NCBI RefSeq assembly: GCF_028554725.1
Contig: NC_071670.1
Location: 7,244,501 to 7,308,500, forward strand
Length of the DNA stretch: 64,000 nucleotides
Source of the DNA: Zeugodacus cucurbitae
Lineage: Eukaryota > Arthropoda > Insecta > Diptera > Tephritidae
Reading direction: 5' to 3'
Within the stretch, counting starts at the first letter, position 1. Every line of letters begins with the position of its first letter. The notes under the pieces are model-generated. The model was not told the DNA's origin. It made no database searches and saw only the letters and a list, made by a program, of their open reading frames with translations. The position numbers and the translations under genes are program-made. Below are positions 34,599 to 47,515 of this stretch, piece by piece.

Positions 34599-35742
34599 TG
34601 AGATACGACGTACAAGAGTTGCTTCATCAGTCTGCTGAGGATCCATTCGCCAGATTTGCAAATGGGATGGCATATCATCCATTTCTGCAACTCTCCCGAC
34701 CCACTGACTTCAGCGTGTCGTCGCTGTTGACGGCGGGCACACAAGCACAGGCCAATAACGCAGCCGCTGCTGCCGCCGCCGCAGCTGCCGCAGCCGCAAC
34801 CGCAGCAGCAGCCTCCGCGGCAGCTGGTGATTTGCAAGCAGGCGGCGGTAATACCGTCTTGAGTGCGGCCACATCACCCGCACAACCGCATTCAACGCAT
34901 CAGCATCAGCACCAGCCACCACCAACTACACCCACAAGCGCGGCAGCGCTATTGCAACAACACCAACAGCAGCAACTGCATTTGCAGCAACAGCATCACC
35001 AGCAGCAGCAGCAGCAGTTGCTTTGCGGCGCCGGTCAAGCCTCACCGGTGGGTGGTCAACAGCCGCCACTCTTATCGCCTGGCAATAACAATAATAATAA
35101 TAACACCAGCAATAGCATTGGCAGCAAATCGGGCAGCAATAATAATAATAGCAACAGCAACCGCAATACACCCACCACAACTAATAACAACAACAACAAC
35201 AACGATCCTCAAAGTAGCAACAATAATTTGTCGTCGCAACAGCCACTAGCTCATCCGGCCGCATCGCATTTGTCATCACCGCATTTGTCGCCGCATCGTC
35301 AACCGCCACCGCCGCATTCGCACGCACATCCCGCACAACCGCCACCACCAGCGCCACAGCATCCACATCACTCACCGGTACCGGGTCATCACGCTTTGGG
35401 TCCACACCTGCCGCAACAGGCGTACTTTCCAGCGGCCGCGTTAGCTGCGCTCGCCGGCAGTCCGGCTGGTCCACATCCCGGCCTGTATCCGGCTGGTTTG
35501 CGTTTCCCGCCCCATCATCCGCACGCCCATCACCCACTGGGCACACCCTACACCACCGCCGAGGACGTGGTGCTCGCATCGGCTGTGGCGCATCAATTGC
35601 ATCCGGCGATGAGACCGTTGCGTGCGCTACAACCCGAGGATGACGGCGTCGTTGACGATCCGAAGGTGACGTTGGAGGGCAAAGACTTGTGGGAGAAGTT
35701 TCATAAGCTCGGCACGGAGATGGTGATCACCAAAAGTGGACG
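34598..35742 (+). CDS. bi: bifid / optomotor-blind T-box transcription factor, first coding exon (partial gene)
   Basis: Start codon chosen at 34598 because the product begins MRYDVQELLHQSAEDPFARF, the N-terminus I recognise for fly Omb. The open frame extends upstream only to a non-ATG codon at 34562, with an in-frame TAG at 34544. The exon encodes 381 codons plus two bases. In order: conserved N-terminal box with MAYHPF (24-29) and RPTDFSVSSLLTAG (34-47), the former shared with vertebrate Tbx2/3; Ala tract (55-76); His/Pro and Gln/His tracts (about 95-145); Asn-rich tract (about 160-215); Pro/His-rich stretch (about 225-330). Next comes LRALQPEDDGVVDDPKVTLE, and from residue 353 the start of the T-box with DLWEKFHKLGTEMVITKSG. 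T-box proteins of this class bind DNA in the nucleus and act mainly as repressors; in Drosophila bi patterns wing, optic lobe and abdomen. The rest of the T-box must lie beyond the window. The frame is intact. High GC compared with its surroundings reflects coding use. Confidence 0.97.
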
Positions 35743-35748
35743 GTAAGT
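35743..35748 (+). other. bi: Splice donor of bi exon 1
   Basis: CG|GTAAGT: a consensus donor splits the Arg codon of TKSGR after its second base. Reading on would give a TAA at 35744-35746. Interruption of the T-box just after ITKSG(R) agrees with the need for QMFP... in the next exon. Confidence 0.92.
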
Positions 35749-35799
35749 CAAATCAGACATTATTATTATTCAATAAAAATAAGTTAGCGCCACGAAATT

Positions 35800-36900
35800 T
35801 GTGAGGTTATGTGGTGAAGAAAATAGTGAAATACCAGATAAGTGAATGTTGAGGTTGTTTTGACCACTTTACCTTGTAGTAGTGATTCTTTCAATGCTAG
35901 GAATTCTTCAGTAAACAAATGTGTGTTCGAAAACAAAGTCCTTGACGGTGTAAATTTTGAGGTTATGTGTAAAAAAATTATAAAAAGTGAGCTTAAGTGA
36001 AATTTGAGACCCCGTTGAACCCCATCACACTGTTTAAGTAATTCTTCGAAGACTAAAAGTGCTCTCCATAACCTTGTATGTGTTTTAAAATGTTTTTCTG
36101 CGAGTAATTTTTGAGTTTATGACTCTTCAAGTGATTCTTCCAATGCTAAAAGTGCTCTCCATAACCTATTATGTATTTCAAAAAGCTTTACGTCGAGTAG
36201 TTTTGAAGATATGTGTAAAAAAATATAGAAAGGAAATTTAAGACCCCCTTTAGACTGTGTGGGTGATTCTAAAAAGCATTTCTTCGAGTAATTTTTGTGC
36301 TTCAGTGCGAAAAAACGTTTGAAAATCATATTTGAGGCTAAGTTGAGTCCCCTTAAACTAAACAAGTGATTCTTTCAACGCTGATAGTTCTTTCAGTAGC
36401 CATATCCATATTCTACCGGAGTTTCTTTAAAGACTCTGTGTAAATAAAACTGTATAAAGTGAAATTTGAGACCATGTTGTACTCTTTTAGACTCGGCAAG
36501 TGATTCTTCGGTTGCTAAATGATCTTTCATTAACCGATTGTGCATTCTGAGAGGGGGTTTCTCGAGTAATTTGTGAAGTTATGTGTAAAGAAAATTCTTA
36601 CTGATATTTTGAAGTGATTCTTCTGAAGCTAAGAGTTCTTCTAGTAGTCATATGTGTAATCTTAAATTGTTTCTCGAGTAATTTGTGAAGTACTCTGTAA
36701 AAAGGTATAAGATTCAGTGATTTGTTGGTTCTTGAAGTCGTTTCTAATACTGTTATGTAATTTTGAGAGCTCTGAAGTTACTTTTGCTACGTTCAAATAA
36801 TTTTTTATTAAATAACATTTGAGGTTATGTGTGAAAAATAAAAAAGTGTAGCAATACAGTGAGTCCCGAAGAACCTTAAGTGTCTTCAAGCGACATTTGT
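35800..36900. repeat. Diverged tandem array in intron 1
   Basis: The words GTGATTCTTC/GTGATTCTTT, GAGGTTATGTGTAAAAA and CTCGAGTAATTTTTG/TGTGAAG recur in the same order. GTGATTCT-like positions are about 35880, 36036, 36130, 36262, 36365, 36500 and 36613, so units are about 95-155 bp. Copies have drifted strongly apart from these words. Confidence 0.7.
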
Positions 36901-36939
36901 AACTCAAAATGTTGCTTTGAGCACCGTTCTGTGTACTCT

Positions 36940-37345
36940 AAAGTATCCTCAGCTCGAAGTTATGTAAGCTTTTTAAAAAGCTCAATTTTTTTAGTGAAAG
37001 TTTAAGCATCATATATACCGTTAATGTTTTAAAGTAATTTTTGCAGAACTAAAATTGCTTTCCCTACTGTTATTAACAACCCAAGGTACTTTCAGTTCGA
37101 AATTAGTTGAATTAGTGAGGTTATATGTGAGCTTTTTAAAAAGCTCTACTAGTTAGTGAAAGTTTAAGCTTGCAAACAGTTTAAACTAAATTTTCGCACA
37201 TTAAAATTGCTCTCAGTACCGTTATGTATACACCAAAGCACTTTCAGCTCGAAATTTGTGAAATTATATGTGAGCTTTTTAAAAAGCTCTACTAATTAGT
37301 GAAAGCTTAAGTTTTCGAAAATCCCATTATCCTTTCTAAGTGAAT
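36940..37345. repeat. Three-copy repeat with a GAGCTTTTTAAAAAGCTC palindrome
   Basis: Units near 36966, 37129 and 37271 share (T)GTGAGCTTTTTAAAAAGCTC, then TTAGTGAAAG(T/C)TTAAG, then AAAATTGCT and AGCTCGAA. The 18-bp palindrome is complete in the second and third units. Spacing is about 140-165 bp. Confidence 0.75.
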
Positions 37346-38185
37346 TTTTATCACACTAAAATTACTTCCAACACCTTTAAGTACACCTTAAAATGCTTTC
37401 ATCACCTCTCTAGTGTTCTTCTGCCGTTATTTACACCATTTGCCGTCGGTAAATGGCGTATTTCGAAAGTGCTAACGTTGAGATGGCGTGAATTTAATAC
37501 AAATTCTATATGTACCTTATTGTAAAAAAAAAGTATTTTGCGTGTACATGTCACACGCACCCCTTACAGTGCCTACCGTACAACAATACAAACAACCCCA
37601 TCGTCTGTTCGTCGTCAGTGCAAATGACAGCCGGTATGCGGCTAAATATGGTGGAGGGATGGCTGGCTGATGTTGATAAATAATGCATTTTATAGGCGCT
37701 TTATACACACAAGCCAAATGATTAATCAAAGTGGATTTGAGTGTGATGCACAGGGTACACAAGTACACAAGTATACAAGTATAACACGCAGACAGTTGTA
37801 GGCTAAGCTTGTAAAACATCAGCACGCTGCATAAGTGAAATAATTGTCTCAAACGGTTTGCTTGAGTAGGTAAACCAGTTTTGTTAGTGCGACGCGCAAA
37901 AAGCTCGGCATATCAAAAGATCTGCTAGTTTTTGATTTGTATGAAATTGCTGGAATTTCTAGGTTATGTAATTTGGAAATATTGAAATGTCTGTGGTTAA
38001 TAAATGTTGCTTATTCGTATGTATAAACATAGGAAGTTCTTTGAGTATATCACAATAATTTAAAGAAAATAAATTCGACTTACGTTTGATAGCTGCTGTA
38101 TACGTCTTTCAGGAATTGTTGAGTTGAACCGCTGATGAAAATGCTGGTTACTGCATTTTTTGATTATTTTTGATTTGAAACACTG
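37346..38185. other. Intronic DNA, no specific feature
   Basis: A mixed-composition stretch at 37420-37870 with short overlapping open frames, and AT-rich DNA after it. Nothing recognised. Confidence 0.45.
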
Positions 38186-38187
38186 AT

Positions 38188-38320
38188 CACTTAACACTTT
38201 TCACTTAAAAATTTTCACTTAAAACTTTTTTACTTAGCACTGAAAACTTAAAACTTAACACTTAACACTGAAACTTTAAGCTTTCAGCTTATAACTGAAC
38301 ACTTATCACTTTTCACTTAA
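38188..38320. promoter_or_regulatory. Cluster of CACTTAA sites
   Basis: Five exact CACTTAA words at 38188, 38202, 38216, 38259 and 38314, with many one-off variants between them (ACTTAAAA, CACTTAT, CACTGAAA). TYAAGTG, the reverse complement class, is the known target of NK-2 type homeodomain proteins (Tinman/Vnd class). The tract also looks like a degenerate short tandem repeat of about 7-14 bp, so replication slippage may explain it without selection. Confidence 0.4.
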
Positions 38321-38859
38321 CACATTTCTGAAAAGAGAAGAAAATAGTTCTCATTAAAAACTGTCTCCGATTACTAAATATACTTAAGATTAACTTAAAC
38401 AATATGATTTGACAGTCATTACTTATGCTTTAAATAAGAAAAGGACCCACAATACTGATTCTACAAAGACCTACAAAGAACTGAAGCTCTTTTTAAATAA
38501 ATCTTAAAGTCCTTAAGCTATTTTTGGTTTTTAACTTTGGAAAGATATACTTCCATAACTGAAAACCAAGACACTCTTCATTAATCATTTTTCTTTTCCT
38601 TCAAATCTATGGTTTCGTACATTGTGGAGCTCAAATAGTATTTGTTATATGTTTACATAAATTTTCTAGAACAGTTCTGTGATCTAGATGCTCCCTTTTA
38701 CAAAATCACAGCAGTAAAACATTTGGTTCCAAGTTTAATAGTCCCTAAAGAATCGGCAGTTTATGTGTCTCTCAGTACATTTCCATTCCAATCTCCATTT
38801 AATCCTGTTCGATTGTGTCTAAGACAATGTTCTCTATGGCCCTGCAGTTTTCCATAGTA

Positions 38860-39310
38860 AAATTATCATGTTTCTTAATATGTCTTCTAAATTTTAGCCT
38901 TCCACGACTACACACTCCATCTCGTTTTAGAATCTCATTTAAACAATAGCGATTCTATTAGTTGTATTAGAGCTTTCTGATTCTCACATTCCATGTATAA
39001 GAGACCCTGAAGAGTCAGTATTAATATTAACTAAGTTTCTCTGAGAGCAGAATTTGGTTTTATCACCTTACAGCTTCCTTATTCTACACTTTGTTTTATT
39101 TAAACATCCATTACATGGAGTGTGAGTACCTTGTATTTCCTTTAGTTCCTTCGTTTGCCCAAGTAAAATTTCATGTTTCCTAACATGTCCTACTGATTTT
39201 AGCGCTTTAAACACTCTATCTCGTTTTAAGTTACCTATAATTTCGTAACAATTGAGCTCCTATTAGTTAGATTAGAGCTTTCTGATTATCAATATTCAAA
39301 GAATAATTTT
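38860..39310. repeat. Diverged two-copy tandem repeat (about 300 bp unit)
   Basis: Around 38866 and 39170 the words ATCATGTTTCTTAATATGTC / TTCATGTTTCCTAACATGTC, ACTC(C/T)ATCTCGTTTTA and CTATTAGTTRKATTAGAGCTT follow in the same order. Confidence 0.65.
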
Positions 39311-39359
39311 TTCAAAAAGTGCCTGAAAATAGTTGTCTACCTTTATGTTCCCACAAAAT

Positions 39360-39800
39360 AATCTTACAGCTGTTCTGAAGAACATTTTATAAGATTCTCC
39401 TAACTTCAATGTTTCTAAGTACAACTTTAATTCCTTATGAAGTACTCTTCTTTAGAGCTTTCTAAATTTTAGACTCTTAACAATTGATTTTAGATGTTCT
39501 GAAGTATGTTTTGTGACAGCATTAAGTTTTAGTGTATGTTTCATGGCATTTTCCTACCGTTTAGGTTGCGATAATAATCCTGCAGATGCTCTGAGGAGCA
39601 CTTTATAAGATTCACCTAACTTTATTACTCTTCCTCATATCTTTCTAACTTCCAGACTTCCAGAAAGTGGTCTGAGTTGTTTTGTTGAAAGTTTTGTGAC
39701 AGCATTATGTCTTATATAATGTTTCATGGCATTTCCCTACCATTTAGAGTGTCATAATAATCCTTATAATATTCTGAAAATGTATCATTAAAATCTCCCA
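39360..39800. repeat. Diverged tandem repeat (about 180-210 bp unit)
   Basis: Shared words in order: CTGAAGAACATTTTATAAGATTC near 39375, matched by CTGAGGAGCACTTTATAAGATTC near 39588 and a weaker copy near 39775. TTTTGTGACAGCATTA..TTT..TGTTTCATGGCATTT occurs near 39509 and 39690. About two and a half units. Confidence 0.68.
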
Positions 39801-41380
39801 GCTTTCTGTTTCCTGAAAACACTCTTCAATACACTCTTGTGTAATTTATTCAAGACTTTTTAAATTACTGTCATCGAATTTGCTATGATCTGGAGTATGT
39901 TTTATGAAAGTACTCCAGTTCCCATGTTCCAAGATCGTCTTTCTGAGTTTGGGTAGTATACTTTAGGAATGTTCCCATAGCTATTTTTCATATAACTAGG
40001 TCCTTTAATTATCTTGGCGAGTATTTTACGAAATCTAGCTGTATTTAAGGTGTATAACAGTAGATTTGATATGTTCTCAAAGATGTTGCAAAAAGCTTTT
40101 CGATAAAAAAAATTTCCGTAATGATTCGACTTAAGGTTTTTCAGAATACAGAGTCTAATTTCATTGATTTTCGAGATTTCTAAGTTCTTAAGTCTTAGTT
40201 GTTGATCATTTTAATACCTTTTGGGAGTAATAAAATATTGTTTGAACAAAGTTTTTATCTCTGAGTCACTTTGTTCTTATTGAACTCAATTCTTCGAATA
40301 ATGAAATGTGTCCTTTTGAGTCCTTTAACTAACAAAATATGCTTAAAAATTAATTTTCTCAGATTAAACGATCTTCCAATAATTTTATACAATTTTTTTT
40401 GGACTCATAGTTGTCTTAAACCGACTCTTCATCATCTTCCACCAAGAATATTGAACAGTTAGCTTTTCTAATCTAATCTAAAAGCAAATCAAACTTCAAA
40501 AAATTAACTAAAAAAAATCAAATTTCATTTTTATCTTCTAAAAATCTTCAAATCTTCACCTGGCAACAGTGCGCACACAACTCACTTCAACAAACTTCAT
40601 GCAAAGTTTGCACAAACCACTAAGACGACAGTTCATGGTCACTCACTGTTTGCGAAACACAACTTTGCGCTGCCGAAAATGCAATTAAACGCTATATAAT
40701 TTGCAGAGTTGAAATATCCAAAAAAACCATATCAAAATGACCTCTCGAAAATTAGCTTAACCCTTAGTGTTTGCACCGTTTGCTATTGTTTAGCTATTTA
40801 GGTACATAATTAATTTCGCTGATAGCCATTATCTATTGCAATTTCACGAGTTACACGCATGCAGCGGAGCTGGCAGATATTGTGTCAACTCAACCGTTGG
40901 CATGACTTCACTTTCGCTTTCTGGCTCCAGCACTTCGGGCTCCAGCTGTTGAGTTAATATTTAAATATTTGCTGGTATATTTTTTAATTTATTAGCTTAC
41001 AGTTGTTGTTGTTGTTTTTGCTTAAAATTTAAAAATTACTTTAAATTATAAAATGTTTTTTTTTTGGTTTTCTTAAGAATGTCACTTTCGCAAGCGTTTG
41101 CTCGCTTGAATTACAATATTTGCTGCGCGCAAACAGTTAACCAGATTTTTATCTTAATTTGCGTGCAATTTTCAGATTTTGTTTTTAATTTTTTTTTTTT
41201 TTGATTATTTACATATTTTTTTTTGCATTTTGGTGACCGGTGTTGAAAAGACAAATCGTCGCCGTGAGTATAGAGTAAACTGTTATACATACATATGTGC
41301 AGATATGTGCAGATAAGTGCATAGATTGCTGATTGGGCAGGCAAATAGTTAATTTTTTTTTTGTTTTTGTAAAGCAGTGC
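39801..41380. other. Intronic DNA with a mixed-composition island
   Basis: 39801-40550 is plain AT-rich DNA. 40560-41350 is more balanced (TTG tract near 41000-41020). No gene or element recognised. Confidence 0.4.
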
Positions 41381-43325
41381 TGATAGGTGAAATTATCACT
41401 AAAGTAATCAAATTTAGCTTAAATAAAAATTTGAGTGTAAAAATATGTTAAAAATATATGAAAACTTAAAAATAAAAAAATAAAAATAAATAGAAATATT
41501 ACAAAAAAATTAATCAAAAATAAATGTTAAAAATAATGTTAAATAGAACAAAATTAAAATAAAATTTAAAATAAATAAAAAAATTAAAATTAGTTTTAAA
41601 ATAAATTAAAAAATAAAAAAGCAAAGAAAAATAATATTTCAATTAAAGAAGTAAAAAATTATGACTTAAATTAAAGTAATTATCAGTAAATAAAAATTTA
41701 TGTGTAAAAAAAGACAGAAAATAAAGAAGTAAATAAAATAATAAAGTAGATAAGAATAAAAAATTATTTAAAACAAAAACCGAAAAATAAAGAAGAAATT
41801 AAAAAAAAATTAAATTCAAAAATAATTAAAATGGAAATAAAAATATAAAGAACTATTAAATATTAATAAAATTAACTCAGAAAATTTGAGTAATTTTGTG
41901 AAATTTTGCGTAAATACAAATTATGTGTACAAAAAAGTTAAAATTATATCGAAAGTTCAAAAACAAAAAAAAATTGAGAAAAACACGAAATAAAATATTG
42001 AAATTTAAAACAAAAATATTATAATAAAAGAAAAAAAAATATTAGGTGGAAAAAGAAATAATAGTTAAACGTAAATATAATCAGGAAAAATTTATAAAAA
42101 ATAAAAAACGAAGAAGAAAAAAATATGGTATAAAATATGATACTATACAACATAAATCTATGAAAATTTAGTAAAATTTGTTATTTTATGTTTATTTGTT
42201 AAAATAAAACATTATGGAGAGTAAAATAAGTCAAAATATTTTTTAAAAAATAAAAAAAATGTATATACAAAATATAAAATTTGTGACAACAAAAATATAA
42301 AAAAATAAAAAAAAATCAATTTAAAAAAATTGAAAGAAAAAAATGTAAATTTAAATAAAAAAAGCAAAAATACATTTAGGGTAAAATTGATAAAAAAATA
42401 ATATTAATTAAAACTTAAAATATTAAAAAATTGTAAATAAAAAAAATTAATATAAAAAATTTAATTTTAACTAAAAAAGATAATAATTAAAAACAATTAA
42501 AAAATGCTTCAAAAATACAAAACAAGTATTTAAAATTGTGTAAAACTTTTGTTGTTGTAAAACTGTTGCCTAGAAATCAAACCATAAGAATAACATTGTT
42601 GGGCTTCCAATAATAAAATTTTGCCATATCTTCCATAACTAGCACCATTTCAGCCAATAAAATTAAAAAAAAAATTCATACACATTTCATGTGCCTGGCA
42701 AAGATCTTGTCTTCTTCAGTTGCATCATACGAAAATTAAAAAAAAAAAAAAAAACAATTGTATACTGCAAGTTTGAAAAAAAAATCGAAAAAATAAGAAG
42801 GAATTAATCAAAAAAATATAAAAAATTAACAAAATAAAATCAAAAAAATTAAAAAAATTGCTCAAAATTTATCGGAAAACCACTCAAAATTCTTTCCAGA
42901 TTTTTTGCAATTTTTACAATACCTTTTTGTAACAATTTCCTATTATATGTATACCAAAATTAAAAATTGTAATATTTACACCAAAAATAAAATAATAATA
43001 ATAACAAGACAAAAAAATATAAAAAGTATTTCTGTAACATTTAAAATTTTTTAAATCTTAAAATTTATGGAAATTTTCTAATAGTTTTCCACAAATTTTG
43101 CGATTTTCTGGTATAATTTTTGTAGTTTTCTTTTGAGATTTCTATTGGCGATCTTTTTGCTAAAAAATCTAAACAAAATATTTAAAAAATTATAAAAAAT
43201 AATATTTGGGTTTTTGGCAATTTTAATTCTAATTTTTTTTCCTAAAAAATCTCCTCCGAGAAAAACTGAAAAAATAATGAGCCACATTTGCTTTTTAATT
43301 TTTGACATTTGCTTGTTTAACTCCA
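41381..43325. other. A-rich low-complexity desert 1
   Basis: The + strand is dominated by A (words such as TAAAAATAAA) with little C over nearly 2 kb. There is a short complex interruption at about 42540-42730. No gene. Confidence 0.65.
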
Positions 43326-45400
43326 TCACCGCCTTGTCACGCTGATGGCGCTTGATGGCTTATGTACCGACTTGTCTATGCGTTCGCTTGCCAAGCTGTC
43401 CATTAAAACTGTCCGCCGTACATATTGCTTGCCAAGCCAAGGCTGCTAAATACACGACGCCCGTCGCCGCCAAACTGCAAACATAACGGACCGTCAATAC
43501 GAAAGGTAGCCAACTGATTTGCACCGCTGTCCATCATGAAATTCTTATATATATATACATTATATACATATTTACATAAGCATAACTGTTTAGTTAATAT
43601 ATATATGTATGCGTGTGTGCCGCTTGCTATTTGCAACAATTATCGCACTCATGGCTTGTTGGCAATAGCGAAAGTGTTTGACGTTCGAGGCGGTTCTATC
43701 TATTTAGCTGTGGCAGCGGTAGACAGTATAACAAATTACAACAAAAAATATAAAAAAATTACAACAATAATTACAAATTGCAACAACAACATTAATAAAA
43801 TGGTAGTACAACAACAACAATTGCCAATTGTGTTGTAAATGCATTGGCAATTCATTTAATTAAAACAATAAATGTTGTTGTATTCTTGCTGTTGTTGTTG
43901 TTGCAAATCACTTTCAAGCGCATGACAACAACAGCAGCAACAGCAAAAAAAAAACAACAACAACATATATAATAACTTGCTGTATGCGCCAACGCTGGTT
44001 GTTTTACCGCTGCTACAACAACAAATAATGTATTTCCATTTTTATGCTGTTGTTGTTGTTGTTGCTTTATTGCTTATCATATTGTTGTTGTTGTTGTTGC
44101 ACTTGCTAATGAGCGCAATTTTAATTATGCGCATTTCGGCAGCCGCGCACACTTTGTTGCATGATGCCACAACAACAACAATAATAATTTTTGAGCAACA
44201 ACAACAACAATAGTGTATGCAACAACATCATAAAACGCGCCGCCGACAGCAACACGTGTAATTGCATTGCTGCCAACCGAATTTGAAGCATTTGCAAGCT
44301 ATCGCCGCTGTGTTACTGTTGTTGTTGCAACAATGTTACAACAAAATGCGGGGAAAAAACAGATTTTAAAATAGCAACTACATATTTATGGCTTTTTGTT
44401 ATTTTAATTATTTCATTGCGCTAGCAATTGTTGCTTGTGGCATTGCGCACCTACATACACACATGCAACATGCAACACATACACACATACTGTCAGCTGT
44501 GTGTGTGTGTGTGCACTGCAGCTGTCGATTTTTATGCGCTTTTATGCATTTATAGTTTGTTGTTTTTTTCTGCCCGCGCACACAATTATTCATGCAACAA
44601 TGTTGAATTGAATTAATTTTTGTTGTTTTATGTAGCACCTCGCTGCCGCAGCGCACACCGCTGCAGCGCATTTTAATGAATTTATTTCATTTTATTGAAT
44701 TTTATTCCACACAATCGCAATCCGCCTCACAGCATTTTGCATTTTATGCATGCAATTTCAACGCGCTTGTTGTTGTTGTTGCTGTTGCTGTAGCTGCTGC
44801 TGTTGTTGTTTTTCGCAATTTTGCACAGCATTTGTTTTATTGCTTTTGACATTAATTAGTATTAATATGCGGTCAACGGCAAAGGTGTCGGCGTAATTCC
44901 GCCCCAAAAGCGTTTGCCAAGCTGACTGCCCCTCCTTTCGCGCTGCCGCCACTTGCCTTTCAGCATGCATGCTCTAGCTAGCACGGCGACTCAACTCGTT
45001 TGCACGTTTATCGATTGGCATGTCATTATGGTCGGTTGTTAGTTGTTGTTGTTGTTGTCATTATAGTTATTGTTTTCAAAGTTTTTTTTTTGTTGTTTTT
45101 ATAATTATAATTGTTGTTGCTGTGGTTGCTGTTTGCTCTATCGCCTATCTACAACATTGCTAAACAAGTATCGCTCAACATGCGACATACTCGCTTATTA
45201 ACTCTATTAAGTTGTACTAGTTGTCGTCACTATTGTTGTTGTTGTTTTAATAATATTAACGCTCAGCTGCGAGATTTCCAATGCTTTTAATTTTATATGG
45301 TGTCAACGGTGGCAAGGCTATTAATTTGTATGCTTTTCATTATTTTCATGGCATTTTGCTTGGTTTTTGCTTTTGTTTTTTCATTTTTTATTGAGAAATC
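43326..45400. promoter_or_regulatory. CAA/TTG-rich island in intron 1, candidate enhancer
   Basis: Balanced composition between two A-rich deserts, with TTG/CAA tracts at about 43786-43820, 43895-43905, 44047-44063, 44082-44100, 44170-44211, 44767-44815 and 45040-45060. Overlapping open frames are Leu/Gln-rich and spurious. The enhancer reading is only by position and composition. Confidence 0.3.
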
Positions 45401-46890
45401 TTATTAAATTGGCAGGCGATTTGCTTTTTATGGTGATTAAGATATTGCAAAAATAATAATAAAGTGTTTTAATTAAAAAATTTTCTTATAAAAAAGTTAA
45501 AAGAGAAATAACAGGAGTATAAAAGGAAAATATAATAAAAATATAAATAAAATAAAAAATGTAAGCAAAATGTTAAAATTAAAAAAAAAAATATTAAAAA
45601 ATTGAAAAAAAACTAACAAATAAAATTCTAAATAAAAGTTTGAAATAATAATTTTAAATTATTAAAAAATAAAAATATTGAAAACCAAATAAATTTTTTA
45701 AAATTTTTGCAAAATTTTGAAATTTTTGTAAATAATAATTTTGAAAAAAAAATTTAAATTATTTGAATATAAAAAAATGACAGAAAATTAAAAACCAAAT
45801 AAAATTATGAAATAATATGAATTATTAGAATACAAAAATTAATAAAAACAAATATATAATAAATACTTTCCGTTGGAAAATATACTTGGGAAATATTTTT
45901 TTATTATTTATATGATAAAAAAAATATTCGAAATGTTAAAAAAAAAGAATTGTAAAAAAAATTATTTTGAACTAGACTTTTTTTCAAAACTTATTTTTGA
46001 ACTAAAAAAATATGAATTCAAAATATTAAAAATTATTTTAATGAAAAATAATTCAAACTTAAAAAAAAATTCGAAAAAAATAAAAAATCCACTAAAACTT
46101 ATATTTTAATTAAAAATTATTTGTGAAAATTAAAAAAAAAAAAATTATTTTAATGGGAAAAACAAATTTTAAAATTTCAATAAAGTAATTTTAAATTTAT
46201 TTAGTTTAATAAACTGTTTAGAAAAAATTAAAAAAAAAATAAGATAAAGAAAACATATAAATATGCAAAAAATTTCAGTGAAAAAAATTTGAAAATATTC
46301 AAAAATTAGAAAAACTACTTTTGTGTGAAAAAACAATCGTTTAAAATATAAATTTAAGTGTAAAAAATAGTTATGGAAATTTGAAAAATGTACAAAAAAA
46401 TAAGTCTTTTAGTGAAAGAACTAATTTCAAATTCAAAAAAAAAAAATAATTTTTTTTCAAAAACCGTTAGGAAAAATTTTAAATTTAAATAAGTATAATT
46501 GTGAAAAATTAATTTTGTAAACAAATAAAAACAATAATTTTACAGGAAAAAAAATTCGAAATTTGTTTTTAAATAATTTAAATGTTTAATAAAAAATTTT
46601 ACAGGAAAAAATTTCAAAAATTTCTTAACATTTTATTTATTAATTTTAATAAAATTCTTAAGAAAAACAAATTTGAAAAACAAAAAAAGAGGTTTTAAAA
46701 ATACGATTTTAGTGGAAAATTATTTTGAGAAATTCGAAAAAAAATTACAAAAAAAATAAAAAATTGAAACCGAAAATTAAATTAATATTAAACATAAATA
46801 AAATAGAACTAAAAAATTTGGAAAATTAAAAAAAAAAATATTTTGAAAAATTTTATTTTCGAAAAAAAAAATTTAAATAAGCAATTTCTC
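45401..46890. other. A-rich low-complexity desert 2
   Basis: A runs and AAAAT words with marked A over T imbalance on the + strand. The 78-codon Lys/Asn-rich open frame at 45873-46109 follows from this composition. Confidence 0.65.
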
Positions 46891-47510
46891 AACTAGCACC
46901 ATTTGGTACTCATTGAAAACTATTACATGATCCAACATTCCCTTTTCATATAATATTCTCATTAAGCTCATTTTATAATGTATTTCTAAATTAATAACTT
47001 TCAAATAGTTTTACTATTGTTGTTGTTGCACATTTACAACTAGACATTTGACCTTTTCTCATTAGATTTGTGTAATTTGTTGGCGTAAGCGCGTGAAAGT
47101 TATAAAATTTTTATGATTTTTTAATAACGGATTATTTGTATCCGCTTTACACAGTTCGCCTTTTGCACAGTTCGTACAGCCAAGATGTGCCTACTAATTG
47201 AGCTATGGCTGTAAGGCTCGTTAACTGAAAAGTGCTAGTGACTTGCATTAATAGTTGACTATGGACTATAATTTATTTGCAATAAACAGTTTCTTGAACT
47301 CGGCTTTCTAATTGCATTGAACTCTGATTTAGTTAATTGAAAGTTTTAGTGTTGCGGCAAATGAGTGGAAATTTTATGCAATTACTTTCAATTATGAATT
47401 AAATAGTTATGAAAGCGGTAAGATGCGATGTAGAAGACACGTGTTAGGGTGATGTGGTGTCAGTTATAACGATGTATAAAGCGTGTAGTGAAGAAAAGAT
47501 GCGGAAAACT
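46891..47510. other. Intronic DNA, no feature recognised
   Basis: Moderately AT-rich without repeats of note. Confidence 0.4.
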
Positions 47511-47515
47511 TGAAC

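Noticed and set aside
34675..35579. Open frames on the opposite strand and other frames across bi exon 1
   Set aside because: They are shadows of the GC-rich triplet repeats of bi (poly-Ala, poly-Cys and similar), with no domain.
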